A DNA stretch of 12,534 bases from ATZT02 sp038124905. Its GTDB lineage: Bacteria > Actinomycetota > Actinomycetes > S36-B12 > UBA5976. The translations under genes were made by a program, and so were the position numbers. The DNA lies in the NCBI GenBank assembly GCA_038124905.1, contig JAYPCW010000031.1, forward strand, positions 1-12,534, written 5' to 3'. This document shows, piece after piece, positions 1 through 6,944 of this stretch. Each line of letters starts with the position of its first letter. Positions within the stretch are counted from its first letter, which is position 1. The notes under the pieces are model-generated. The model was given only the letters and a program-made list of their open reading frames with translations. It made no database searches and was not told the origin of the DNA.

Positions 1-842
1 TGAGTAACGAAAAGCCCACTGCTAATTCCAGTGGGCTTTTTCGCATTAGAGCAAAACTCGCTTATGACGGTACAAATTATGCCGGCTTTGGCAAACAACC
101 CGATCAAGTTTCTATTCAAGGCGAAGTTGAAAAATCTTTAAAACAAATTTTTGGCCAAACTATTAAAACTATCGCAGCTGGCCGAACTGATCGGGGAGTG
201 CACGCCCGCGGTCAATGGCTCCATTTTGATTTATCAGAAAAATCTTGGCAAAAAGTTAAAGATCCAAAATATTCGCTTAATCAAGTCTTGCCTTCTGACA
301 TTCGAATTTTAGAAATTGAGAAGGTGAGTAGTGATTTTGATGCTCGCTATAGCGCGCTTTGGCGACGTTACACCTATTGGGTGGCCGATAAAACTCACCA
401 GCTTGACCCACTTCGTCGGCATTATGTTTACCAATATGGATATAAATTAAATCTAACTAAGTTGAATGAGGCGAGTCACCTGCTAACTGGCTTGCATGAC
501 TTTGCTACCTATTGCAAACCAAGAGAAAACTCCTCAACAGTAAGAAATTTAATGCAGTTTGATTGGCAGATTATTGAAGGTTTGTATGTCGCTGAATTAA
601 AGGCGGACGCTTTTTGTTATGGATTAGTAAGAAATTTAATTGGCGCGGTTTTACCTGCTGGAGGAGGCGCAATTGAAGTACTTGAGCCAAAGACTCGGTT
701 AGATAAAAGGCAAAGAAGTGAGACGATCTTTCAAGCACCGGCAAATGGCTTAGTGCTTGAAGAAATTTCATACCCAGAGCCAAAATTATGGGCTGCCCAG
801 TCAAAAATCACCAGAAACCCGAGAGTTCTACCCTCTATTTAA
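1..842 (+). CDS. truA: tRNA pseudouridine(38-40) synthase TruA (5' end just outside window)
   Basis: TruA converts uridines 38-40 of the tRNA anticodon arm to pseudouridine in the cytoplasm. The frame is open from position 3 (AGT AAC GAA...). Seen: an N-terminal LAYDGTNYAGF segment (about 60-92), the catalytic-loop motif GRTDRGVHARGQ with the nucleophilic Asp at codon 189-191, RRYTYWV, and a C-terminal F-YGLVRNLIGA segment matching the family's MVRN-type motif. There is no in-frame ATG/GTG/TTG between 3 and the YDG motif. The window opens with TG in the right phase, so the start is most likely an NTG codon one base before the window, giving about 280 aa, normal for TruA. If that base is A, the start would overlap a TGA (1-3) of the upstream gene. 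An ATT at 45-47 would give a more typical short N-terminus but is a rare start. The GTG at 198 is too late because it would remove the catalytic Asp. The upstream gene is probably rplQ, by actinobacterial synteny. Confidence 0.95.
   Translation, partial: SNEKPTANSSGLFRIRAKLAYDGTNYAGFGKQPDQVSIQGEVEKSLKQIFGQTIKTIAAGRTDRGVHARGQWLHFDLSEKSWQKVKDPKYSLNQVLPSDIRILEIEKVSSDFDARYSALWRRYTYWVADKTHQLDPLRRHYVYQYGYKLNLTKLNEASHLLTGLHDFATYCKPRENSSTVRNLMQFDWQIIEGLYVAELKADAFCYGLVRNLIGAVLPAGGGAIEVLEPKTRLDKRQRSETIFQAPANGLVLEEISYPEPKLWAAQSKITRNPRVLPSI
9..41 (+). terminator. Intrinsic terminator hairpin overlapping the truA 5' coding region
   Basis: Perfect 12-bp inverted repeat: left arm 10-21 (AAAAGCCCACTG), 7-nt loop 22-28 (CTAATTC), right arm 29-40 (CAGTGGGCTTTT), with a run of five T at 37-41. 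A GC-rich stem core followed by a T tract is the classic Rho-independent form. It most likely ends the operon upstream of the window. It lies in the open truA frame, between the likely start codon and the conserved YDG motif, so it would be transcribed and translated as codons 4-14 if truA starts just before the window. Confidence 0.85.
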
Positions 843-884
843 CAAAGTTGTTTCTTAGGGCCTATTCTTTAGTTACTGAGTTTT

Positions 885-890
885 AAGGAG
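885..890 (+). promoter_or_regulatory. Shine-Dalgarno site that sets the tatA start
   Basis: AAGGAG directly abuts the TTG at 891 but is 6 nt before the ATG at 897. That spacing supports the ATG as the real start and excludes the TTG. Confidence 0.75.
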
Positions 891-896
891 TTGCCC

Positions 897-1100
897 ATGC
901 TTTCTGGCTTAAGAGGTCAAGAGTGGCTAATTATTCTTTTTATAATTTTGTTGCTTTTTGGTGCAAAAAAACTCCCAGAAATGGCTCGTGGTTTAGGTAG
1001 ATCAGTCAGAATTCTTAAGGCTGAATCAAAAGCCGCCCAAGCTGAGCCAGAAAATGAAGAAAAGTCTGAGAAAGACGAAACCAAAAAAGAAGAGGCTTAA
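897..1100 (+). CDS. tatA: Sec-independent (twin-arginine) translocase protein TatA
   Basis: Small single-span membrane protein that oligomerises to form the passage for folded Tat substrates across the cytoplasmic membrane. The 67-aa product has a short N-terminus, one hydrophobic helix (about residues 10-21), the diagnostic FG pair at 21-22 followed by AKKLPEMARGLGRSVR (the amphipathic helix), and a highly charged Glu/Lys-rich tail. FGAKKLP is typical of TatA rather than TatB. The ATG at 897 is preferred over the in-frame TTG at 891 because of the AAGGAG spacing. The 54-nt gap after truA shows no convincing promoter. tatC follows 32 nt downstream, so the two are probably cotranscribed. Confidence 0.93.
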   Translation: MLSGLRGQEWLIILFIILLLFGAKKLPEMARGLGRSVRILKAESKAAQAEPENEEKSEKDETKKEEA

Positions 1101-1132
1101 ACTCTTTTCGATTCTTTAAGGGCATTTGAAAG

Positions 1133-1954
1133 TTGAGTGAAAATCAACCACAGCGCTTTAAAGAAATGTCGTTGCGCGAGCATCTACAAGAACTTAGAAA
1201 GCGTCTAACTACTGCAGCAATTGCCATTGTTATTGGCACAGTAATTGCTTGGTTTTTTTATGAAGAAATTTTTGGCTTTTTACGCCAACCGGTAGACAAA
1301 ATTGTTAACGAAGCAATCGACTCAGGTCGCGATATTCGCTTAGTGCTAGGGGGAGTGCTTGATGCTTTCTCCTTGCAAATAAAAATCTCACTCGTTGCCG
1401 GAATGCTAATTACTAGCCCAGTTTGGTTATTGCAGATTTGGCGTTTTATTACCCCGGGGCTTTATCGTAAAGAAAAGCTATGGTCTTACTTTTTTGTTTC
1501 GATCGCCGCACCCCTTTTTGCCGCGGGTGCCTATTTGGCCTATACGGTTTTACCTTTCGGCTTAGATTTACTTTTTGGTTTCACTCCTATTGGGGTAGGT
1601 AACTATGTGCCAGTTAATACTTATTTAACTTTTTATCTTCGAATGGTATTCGTCTTTGGTGTGGGCTTTTTAATACCGCTAATTTTAGTTATTTTAAATT
1701 TTGTCGGTTTACTTGAAGCCAAAACCATAATTTCAAAATGGCGTATCGTCGTACTGTTAGTTTTCTTATTTGCCGCGATTGCTACCCCGACAGGCGATCC
1801 AATAAACATGTCACTGTTAGCGGCTCCAATTTTGCTCTTGATTGCCGTTGCCGCGGGAATTGCTTGGTTAAACGACAAGCGTCGCGCCCGTCGGGGTGAA
1901 AAAATTAATTTTGACGAGCTTGATGATGAAGAAGCATCGCCCTTAAACGATTAA
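1133..1954 (+). CDS. tatC: Sec-independent protein translocase TatC
   Basis: Polytopic core of the Tat receptor, which binds twin-arginine signal peptides together with TatB. The 273-aa protein, usual for the family, begins with the cytoplasmic MSLREHLQELRKRL motif (residues 12-25; the conserved E-L-R is at 20-22). Six hydrophobic segments follow at roughly 24-44, 82-106, 118-142, 165-192, 203-217 and 224-246. Other conserved blocks are FITPGLYRKE (105-114, with the loop Glu), FAAGAYLAYTVLP (129-141) and ATPTGDPINM (217-226). The C-terminus is basic and then acidic. The start is a TTG at 1133 with AAGGG 10 nt upstream; an in-frame ATG at 1166 has no clear ribosome site. The last 4 nt overlap the end of the convergent nitroreductase gene, and no terminator lies between them. 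Confidence 0.95.
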   Translation: MSENQPQRFKEMSLREHLQELRKRLTTAAIAIVIGTVIAWFFYEEIFGFLRQPVDKIVNEAIDSGRDIRLVLGGVLDAFSLQIKISLVAGMLITSPVWLLQIWRFITPGLYRKEKLWSYFFVSIAAPLFAAGAYLAYTVLPFGLDLLFGFTPIGVGNYVPVNTYLTFYLRMVFVFGVGFLIPLILVILNFVGLLEAKTIISKWRIVVLLVFLFAAIATPTGDPINMSLLAAPILLLIAVAAGIAWLNDKRRARRGEKINFDELDDEEASPLND

Positions 1955-2658
1955 AAACTAATATCTAGATCTCTTCTTCCAGCATTAAATTTATTTATCG
2001 GTGCATCTGATTTATAGCCAACTGAAACACCCACTATTAATTTGTAATCTTCTGGTATTTCAAAGTTTTTTCTAATAGGTCCAGCCCAGGTAGCTAACGT
2101 GCCTTGGGCGCAAGTTCCTAAACCGTGAGCTTCGGCTGAAAGCATAAAAGATTGCAAGAAAATCCCTGCATCTAAAACTGAATATTCACGCATTTTGCTA
2201 TGTACAAAAACAAAAATCGCACATGGTGCATTAAAAAACTCGTAGTTATGACGCCACCAAAGCTCTCGCCCCTTGGCATCATCACGCTTGATCCCTAAAA
2301 ACTCATAAATTGCTTTGCCGGTAGCTACCCGAAATTTTTGAAGCCGAGGAGGATATTTGAAGTAAGTTCGATAATCTCCATCAGGCCAACCAGGGCGAGT
2401 GAAAAAGAGTTTTACCTTTTGCCATTTACCACCAACCACGGCAGGGTAAGCGATATCAAAAAGTTCCAGCAATTCTTTTTTGATGAGCTCTAACTTTTCA
2501 CCTTGGGCAACTGCTAGAAAATAGGGGTGAGTATTGCTCCAACTAGGTGACCACTTGGCATCTTCTAATACCTGATCTAGTAATTCTTTTGGTATCGGAT
2601 CAGTTTTAAAATCTCTAGTGGAGCGGCGACTTCTTATAAATTCTGAAAAATCTTGCAT
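1951..2658 (-). CDS. Nitroreductase-family FMN-dependent oxidoreductase
   Basis: 235-aa soluble protein of the nitroreductase fold: homodimeric, FMN-binding and NAD(P)H-using. Seen: the N-terminal FMN-phosphate motif RRSTRDF (residues 11-17), the SPSWSNTHPY segment (about 37-46) where the flavin-contacting loop is expected, a central insertion of about 85 residues rich in aromatics, and the C-terminal blocks AEAHGLGTCAQG (175-186) and IVGVSVGY (208-215). The natural substrate cannot be told from sequence; members reduce nitroaromatics, quinones or enones, or act in cofactor chemistry. The ATG overlaps the stop codon of the upstream oxidoreductase gene by one base (TAATG on the minus strand), implying translational coupling. 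It is the last gene of the minus-strand block and ends head-on against tatC. Confidence 0.88.
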   Translation of the reverse strand: MQDFSEFIRSRRSTRDFKTDPIPKELLDQVLEDAKWSPSWSNTHPYFLAVAQGEKLELIKKELLELFDIAYPAVVGGKWQKVKLFFTRPGWPDGDYRTYFKYPPRLQKFRVATGKAIYEFLGIKRDDAKGRELWWRHNYEFFNAPCAIFVFVHSKMREYSVLDAGIFLQSFMLSAEAHGLGTCAQGTLATWAGPIRKNFEIPEDYKLIVGVSVGYKSDAPINKFNAGRRDLDISF

Positions 2659-3782
2659 TAAACCTCAACCCAAATTGAATTATTAGCAGCACTCTGTTCA
2701 ACCGCCGCCAAAACTTTTTGCACCTGTAAGCCCTCTTCAAAGCTCGGTCGAGGGTTAGTGTTGTTTTCAATCGCAGTTACCAAGTCATAAATTTCATGGG
2801 TGAATGTCTCGCCATAGCCAATGTGATGCCCTGGTGGCCACCAATTTTTCATGTAAGGGTGTTCTGGCTCGGTTACTAAGATTTTTTTAAATCCAGTCTC
2901 TGTTTTACTTTGGGTATTGTCACAGAACTGTAAGTAGCTCATTTCTTCAAAGTTAAACTTGATTGAGCCTTTTTCGCCATAAATCTCAAACCCAAAATCA
3001 TTGCGACTGCCATGAGCAAATCTAGTTGCTTCAAAGCTCGCTAAAGCGCCTTGATCGGTCTTGGCTATAAATATTGCCGCGTCATCTACGGTTACTTCGC
3101 CTTTACCATTGCCGGTTTCTAACGGACGCTCTTTGATAAAGGTATGCGTTAAACCAGAAACCCCAATTATTTTTTGCCCAGTGACAAACTGGGTCATATC
3201 AACAATGTGTGAAGCAATATCACCCAGAGCACCAGAGCCGGCTAAATCTTTTTGCAATCTCCAAACAAGTGGAAACTCTGGGCTTACAATCCAATCTTGT
3301 AAGTATCTAGCTCTGATATGAAAAATTTTGCCAAGTTTTCCGCTAGCGACTAATTGCTCAGCAAAACTAATTGCTGGCACTAATCGATAATTAAAACCCA
3401 CCATTGATTTACCGCGAGCTGTCTTTGCTGCAGCAACCATTGCTTCTGCTTCTTCAAATGAATTTGCTAAGGGTTTTTCACAAAGCACATGCTTGCCGGC
3501 CTTAAGTGCGGCAATAGCAATCTCGGCATGAGAGTCGCCACTGGTGCAAATATCTATTACATCTATCTCTGGATTTTGGACTACTTTTTGCCAGTTAGTT
3601 TCAAATTGCTCCCAGCCTTCTTTTTCTTGCACCTTTTTTAAGGCTGCCTCATTGCGCCCACAAATTACTTTTAATTTGATTTCTTTGGTTACCTCAAAAA
3701 ATCGAGAGACATTTCGCCAGGCTTGAGAATGGGCTTTGCCCATAAATCCATAACCAATCATGGCAACGTTTAACTGTTTCAT
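2658..3782 (-). CDS. Gfo/Idh/MocA-family NAD(P)-dependent oxidoreductase
   Basis: 374-aa cytosolic dehydrogenase. Members oxidise or reduce sugars, inositols or related polyols. Seen: an N-terminal Rossmann fold with VAMIGYGFMGKAHSQAW (GxGxxG at residues 10-15), the family signature CEKPLA (101-106, with the catalytic Lys of EKP), and the second-domain motif GALGDIASHIVD (184-195), which carries the usual active-site Asp and His. The ATG at 3782 was chosen because the Rossmann strand begins right after it. A TTG at 3824 in the same frame would add 14 residues, overlap the permease gene and lack a ribosome site. The ATG also lacks a clear Shine-Dalgarno, so expression may depend on coupling to the permease gene 10 nt upstream. 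Substrate unknown. Confidence 0.9.
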   Translation of the reverse strand: MKQLNVAMIGYGFMGKAHSQAWRNVSRFFEVTKEIKLKVICGRNEAALKKVQEKEGWEQFETNWQKVVQNPEIDVIDICTSGDSHAEIAIAALKAGKHVLCEKPLANSFEEAEAMVAAAKTARGKSMVGFNYRLVPAISFAEQLVASGKLGKIFHIRARYLQDWIVSPEFPLVWRLQKDLAGSGALGDIASHIVDMTQFVTGQKIIGVSGLTHTFIKERPLETGNGKGEVTVDDAAIFIAKTDQGALASFEATRFAHGSRNDFGFEIYGEKGSIKFNFEEMSYLQFCDNTQSKTETGFKKILVTEPEHPYMKNWWPPGHHIGYGETFTHEIYDLVTAIENNTNPRPSFEEGLQVQKVLAAVEQSAANNSIWVEV

Positions 3783-3792
3783 AGCAATGAGT

Positions 3793-4563
3793 TTATCTAG
3801 GAATGAAGAGTAAAAACCCAGCAACTAGGGTGGCATATAGAGCTAATTTCTCGAACTTTTCTTGGTCTAACTTCTTAATTAGCTTTTGGCCCCATAATCC
3901 GCCAAATAAAATCAAGGGGCTCATGATTAAACCAAACATGAGCGTTTCGGCAGTAATCAAATCTAACGCCACGTTGAATGGGACTTTTGCAATATTAATT
4001 ATAAAAAATGCCCAACTCGTGGTGCCCATAAATATCAAAATCGGCAATTTAATCTTGATTAAATAAATCGCCATAATTGGGCCAGAAGCATTGGCACTCA
4101 TAGAAAGTGCACCAATTAGAACGCCGGTTACTGAATTAATTAAAGATTTTTTTACTCCTGGGGTGTCATCCCAAGGCAAGACTTTGAGGTTTATTCTTTT
4201 TTTATTAAGCTCCCAAATTGATGAGAAAATCAAGATCACACCAATGACCCAGCCAACCTCTCGACTAGATGCCCGATCTAAAAAGGCATAACCAATTAGA
4301 AAGCCAACAAAAACCCAAGGGGCTAATCTTCGTAAGACTGACCAGTCAGTGGTTTTACGGTAGGCATAAAGCGCAACTAAGTCACCCAAAATCAAAAGCG
4401 GCAAGATCGCCCCGATTGAAACTTTTGGCGGGAGTACCAAAGCCATCACTCCAACGGGCATAGTGGCGGCTGCAGGAAGAGCGCTTTTGGCAAGGCCAAT
4501 AGAAAAGGTGGCAAGGGCGGCGATTAGAAAACCCCACACACCCAACTCGAGTGGCAGGGTCAA
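3793..4563 (-). CDS. TauE/SafE-family (DUF81) membrane permease
   Basis: 256-aa integral membrane protein with about seven to eight hydrophobic segments. It shows the two-fold internal pattern of TauE/SafE transporters: an N-terminal half beginning LIAALATFSIGLAKSALP and a second half beginning VTGVLIGALSMSANASGPIM. Family members are proposed to move small organic or inorganic anions, including sulfite, sulfonates and sulfoacetate, but the substrate here is not identifiable. The start is a TTG with AAGGAG 5 nt before it on the minus strand, which is convincing. It heads the minus-strand block and is divergent from rplM. The oxidoreductase downstream begins 10 nt after its stop, so the permease may supply that enzyme's substrate; this is inference from proximity only. 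Confidence 0.87.
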   Translation of the reverse strand: MTLPLELGVWGFLIAALATFSIGLAKSALPAAATMPVGVMALVLPPKVSIGAILPLLILGDLVALYAYRKTTDWSVLRRLAPWVFVGFLIGYAFLDRASSREVGWVIGVILIFSSIWELNKKRINLKVLPWDDTPGVKKSLINSVTGVLIGALSMSANASGPIMAIYLIKIKLPILIFMGTTSWAFFIINIAKVPFNVALDLITAETLMFGLIMSPLILFGGLWGQKLIKKLDQEKFEKLALYATLVAGFLLFIPR

Positions 4564-4670
4564 AAGGTCTCCTTAACCCCAAGGGGCCCAAGAATCATGG
4601 GTTTGGGTATTCTTGCAGTTCGGGTCAATCGTAGGCCTCAAGAAAAAAAGAAATCTAGGCAAGGGTAATA
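4564..4670. promoter_or_regulatory. Divergent intergenic region between the permease and rplM, with inverted repeats
   Basis: The only intergenic region above 100 bp here; it should hold promoters for both directions. A 7-bp perfect inverted repeat, CAAGAAT (4589-4595) and ATTCTTG (4609-4615), flanks a 13-nt loop. Several CCCAA/TTGGG-type short repeats overlap it (CCCAA 4587-4591 with TTGGG 4603-4607; AACCC 4575-4579 with GGGTT 4599-4603). A TACGAT hexamer on the minus strand (4628-4633) resembles a -10 box for the permease but has no good -35. TATTCT at 4608-4613 on the plus strand is a weak candidate for rplM. AAGGG at 4661-4665 is the rplM ribosome site, 5 nt before GTG. Confidence 0.5.
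4569..4574 (-). promoter_or_regulatory. Shine-Dalgarno site supporting the TTG start of the permease
   Basis: Read on the minus strand this is AAGGAG, 5 nt before the TTG at 4563-4561. It could pair weakly with CCTT (complement of 4581-4584) upstream in the same transcript, a 4-bp stem with a 6-nt loop. Confidence 0.7.
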
Positions 4671-5123
4671 GTGCAGACTTTTCAACCAAAAGCTGGTCAA
4701 GTCAATCGCAATTGGTACGTGATTGATGCCAGTGATGTGGTGCTTGGCCGTTTAGCCACCACCGCCGCAAAGCTTTTACGCGGAAAACACAAACCAATTT
4801 ATGCGCCACACGTTGATACCGGGGACTTTGTAATTGTTGTTAATGCTGACAAGGTTGCCATGACTGGTAACAAGGCTGTTCAAAAGCAAGCGTTTCGTCA
4901 CTCTGGATTCCCAGGTGGTTTGACTGCGACAGGTTACGAAGAATTATTAGCAAACAATCCTGAAAAAGCAATCGAAAAAGCAATTAAGGGAATGTTGCCC
5001 CATAACAAACTTGGTCGTCAGATGATTAAGAAGCTAAAGATTTATAGCGGTGCTACTCATCCTCACTCAGCACAAGCTCCAAAAAATTACGAAATTAAGC
5101 AAGTCGCACAGATAGCCAACTAG
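4671..5123 (+). CDS. rplM: 50S ribosomal protein L13
   Basis: Component of the large ribosomal subunit that binds 23S rRNA early in assembly. The 150-aa length matches bacterial L13. Seen: NWYVIDASDVVLGRLA (residues 14-29), the Lys-rich LLRGKHKP (35-42), VVNADKVAMTGNK (56-68), GMLPHNKLGR (107-116) and KIYSGATHPHSAQ (123-135), all hallmark L13 blocks. It starts with GTG, with AAGGG 5 nt upstream. rpsI follows after 8 nt, the usual L13-S9 pair. The upstream intergenic repeats may form a leader structure that controls it. Confidence 0.98.
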   Translation: MQTFQPKAGQVNRNWYVIDASDVVLGRLATTAAKLLRGKHKPIYAPHVDTGDFVIVVNADKVAMTGNKAVQKQAFRHSGFPGGLTATGYEELLANNPEKAIEKAIKGMLPHNKLGRQMIKKLKIYSGATHPHSAQAPKNYEIKQVAQIAN

Positions 5124-5126
5124 GAG
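5122..5126 (+). promoter_or_regulatory. Shine-Dalgarno for rpsI overlapping the rplM stop codon
   Basis: AGGAG starts on the second base of the rplM TAG stop (5121-5123) and lies 5 nt before the rpsI GTG at 5132. Ribosomes ending on rplM would occupy or release this site, which fits coupled L13/S9 synthesis. Confidence 0.7.
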
Positions 5127-5131
5127 AACAC

Positions 5132-5590
5132 GTGGCTGAAAAATCAGAAACTTATGCATCCAGCGAATCTGCTGGGGTAAAAACTTTTACTGCTGGCAAA
5201 GTTGCTGCTGGTAGCGGAACTGGTCGTCGTAAAGAGGCAATTGCTCGCGTGCGCTTAGTGCCAGGCAACGGCAAGTGGACCGTTAACGGTAAAGAATTAG
5301 CGGTTTATTTTCCAAACCGAGTACATCAACAAATCATCACTGAACCGTTAAAAGCAGTTTCAGTTGATGGAAAGTTCGATGTGATTGCGCATATTCACGG
5401 TGGTGGCCCAAGTGGTCAAGCCGGTGCTTTGCGTTTAGGTATCGCCAGAGCTTTGAACGAAATTGATGTTGACACCAATCGCCCTACATTAAAGAAAGCT
5501 GGATTCTTAACTCGCGATGCGCGTATCAAAGAGCGCAAGAAAGCTGGTTTGAAGAAAGCTCGTAAGGCTCCTCAGTACTCAAAGCGTTAA
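5132..5590 (+). CDS. rpsI: 30S ribosomal protein S9
   Basis: Small-subunit protein whose C-terminal tail reaches the P-site tRNA. The 152-aa product has a roughly 28-residue low-complexity N-terminal extension rich in Ala, Ser and Glu, as known for actinobacterial S9. The S9 core follows: GTGRRKEAIARVRLVPG (29-45), GGGPSGQAGALRLGIARAL (90-108), FLTRDARIKERKKAGLKKAR (125-144) and the universal SKR C-terminus (150-152). It starts with GTG; its ribosome site overlaps the rplM stop. glmM begins 4 nt after its stop. Confidence 0.98.
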   Translation: MAEKSETYASSESAGVKTFTAGKVAAGSGTGRRKEAIARVRLVPGNGKWTVNGKELAVYFPNRVHQQIITEPLKAVSVDGKFDVIAHIHGGGPSGQAGALRLGIARALNEIDVDTNRPTLKKAGFLTRDARIKERKKAGLKKARKAPQYSKR

Positions 5591-5594
5591 AAGA

Positions 5595-6935
5595 ATGGGT
5601 CGGCTATTCGGCACCGATGGTGTTCGAGGAGTTGCTAACACCGAATTAACCCCTGAGTTAGCTTTAAGTATTGGTAAGGCTACTGCGCAAGTATTAACAG
5701 ATCACACTAAAGATCACAAACCCAAAGTTGTAATCGGACGCGATCCGCGTGCGAGTGGTGAAATGTTAGAAGCTGCACTAATTTCTGGCCTAACTTCGGT
5801 AGGCGTTGATGTCTTAGTTGCTGGGGTAGTGCCTACACCCGCAGTTGCTTATTTAGTTACTTACTACGCAGCAGATGCTGGTTTTGTAATTTCTGCTTCG
5901 CATAATCCAATGCCAGATAACGGAATCAAAATCTTTGACAACAAGGGCCACAAACTTAGCGACAAACTAGAAGATGAAATTGAAAAAGCCCTAAGTGAAA
6001 AATTTGCTACTCCAACGGGTGAGGCAATTGGGCGGGTTAAACACTTAATTGATGCTGAAGAGGCTTACATTGCCTATCTTTTGCAAACTATCGAACCTCA
6101 AGCTTTGAAAGGTATAAATCTAGTTGTGGACTCAGCTAATGGCGCCGCAAGTGAAATTGCCCCAGAGGTTTATGAAAGAGCTGGCGCTAATGTTTTTGCG
6201 ATTCATTCGCAAGCTGATGGCTGGAATATAAATAGAGATTGCGGCTCAACTCATATTGAAAAAATTAGTCAAGTTGTTAAAGAAGGAAATTTTGATCTGG
6301 GAATTTCTCATGATGGGGATGCTGATCGCGCCCTGGCGGTCGATCAAGATGGCCAGGTAGTAGACGGCGATCAAATTTTGGCAATTTTGGCATTAGATTT
6401 AAAGAGCAAAGATCGCTTGCTGCACAACACGGTGGTTAGCACAGTGATGGCGAATTTGGGATTTATGAAAGCAATGAGTAAAGCCAAAATTAATGTTGCC
6501 ACCACTCAAGTAGGCGATCGCTATGTCTTAGAAGAAATGGAAAAAAACAACTATCAAATTGGTGGCGAGCAATCTGGCCACATTATTTTGAGAAAGTATT
6601 CCAGCACCGGAGATGGCATCTTGACCGCGTTGCATTTAATGCAGAGCATGAATAAGCACAAAAAAACCTTGAGCGAGCTTTCTGCGGTAGTTACCAGATA
6701 CCCACAAGTTTTGATCAATGTGCCAAGAGTAGACAAAGCAAAAATTGAAAACCCAAAATTACAAGAGCAAATCAAAGCTACTGAAGCACAATTGGGTGAT
6801 GGTGGTCGAGTGCTTCTAAGAGCCAGTGGCACAGAGCCAGTAATCAGAGTAATGGTTGAGGCAGAAACTGATGAGTTGGCTAAAAATAATTGTGAAGCTT
6901 TAGCGGCAGTAGTAAAAGAGACTTGCGCCCTGTAA
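5595..6935 (+). CDS. glmM: Phosphoglucosamine mutase GlmM
   Basis: Interconverts glucosamine-6-phosphate and glucosamine-1-phosphate, supplying GlmU for UDP-GlcNAc and hence peptidoglycan. The 446-aa length is standard. Seen: MGRLFGTDGVRGVAN at the N-terminus; ISASHNPMPDNGIKIF with the phosphorylated serine at residue 102; the Mg2+-binding DGDADR loop (240-245); the sugar-binding GGEQSGH (323-329); and the phosphate-binding RASGTEPVIRVMVEA (409-423). GlmM-type rather than generic phosphomannomutase, from the compact length, the MGRLFGTDGVRG start and the location near glmS. The ATG lies 4 nt after rpsI with only a weak purine stretch upstream, so translation probably depends on readthrough from rpsI. 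glmS, the preceding pathway step, lies two genes downstream. Confidence 0.97.
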   Translation: MGRLFGTDGVRGVANTELTPELALSIGKATAQVLTDHTKDHKPKVVIGRDPRASGEMLEAALISGLTSVGVDVLVAGVVPTPAVAYLVTYYAADAGFVISASHNPMPDNGIKIFDNKGHKLSDKLEDEIEKALSEKFATPTGEAIGRVKHLIDAEEAYIAYLLQTIEPQALKGINLVVDSANGAASEIAPEVYERAGANVFAIHSQADGWNINRDCGSTHIEKISQVVKEGNFDLGISHDGDADRALAVDQDGQVVDGDQILAILALDLKSKDRLLHNTVVSTVMANLGFMKAMSKAKINVATTQVGDRYVLEEMEKNNYQIGGEQSGHIILRKYSSTGDGILTALHLMQSMNKHKKTLSELSAVVTRYPQVLINVPRVDKAKIENPKLQEQIKATEAQLGDGGRVLLRASGTEPVIRVMVEAETDELAKNNCEALAAVVKETCAL

Positions 6936-6944
6936 GGTAATTAA

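Noticed and set aside
571..804. 77-aa antisense frame within truA
   Set aside because: Shadow of truA with no ribosome site or domain.
4382..4591. 69-aa minus-strand frame overlapping the permease start
   Set aside because: It is out of frame with the membrane protein, Arg/Pro-rich, and its start lacks the AAGGAG spacing that fits the permease TTG.
4589..4615. Inverted repeat as an insertion-sequence end or attachment site
   Set aside because: There is no transposase, integrase, target duplication or tRNA gene nearby; a leader or operator is simpler.
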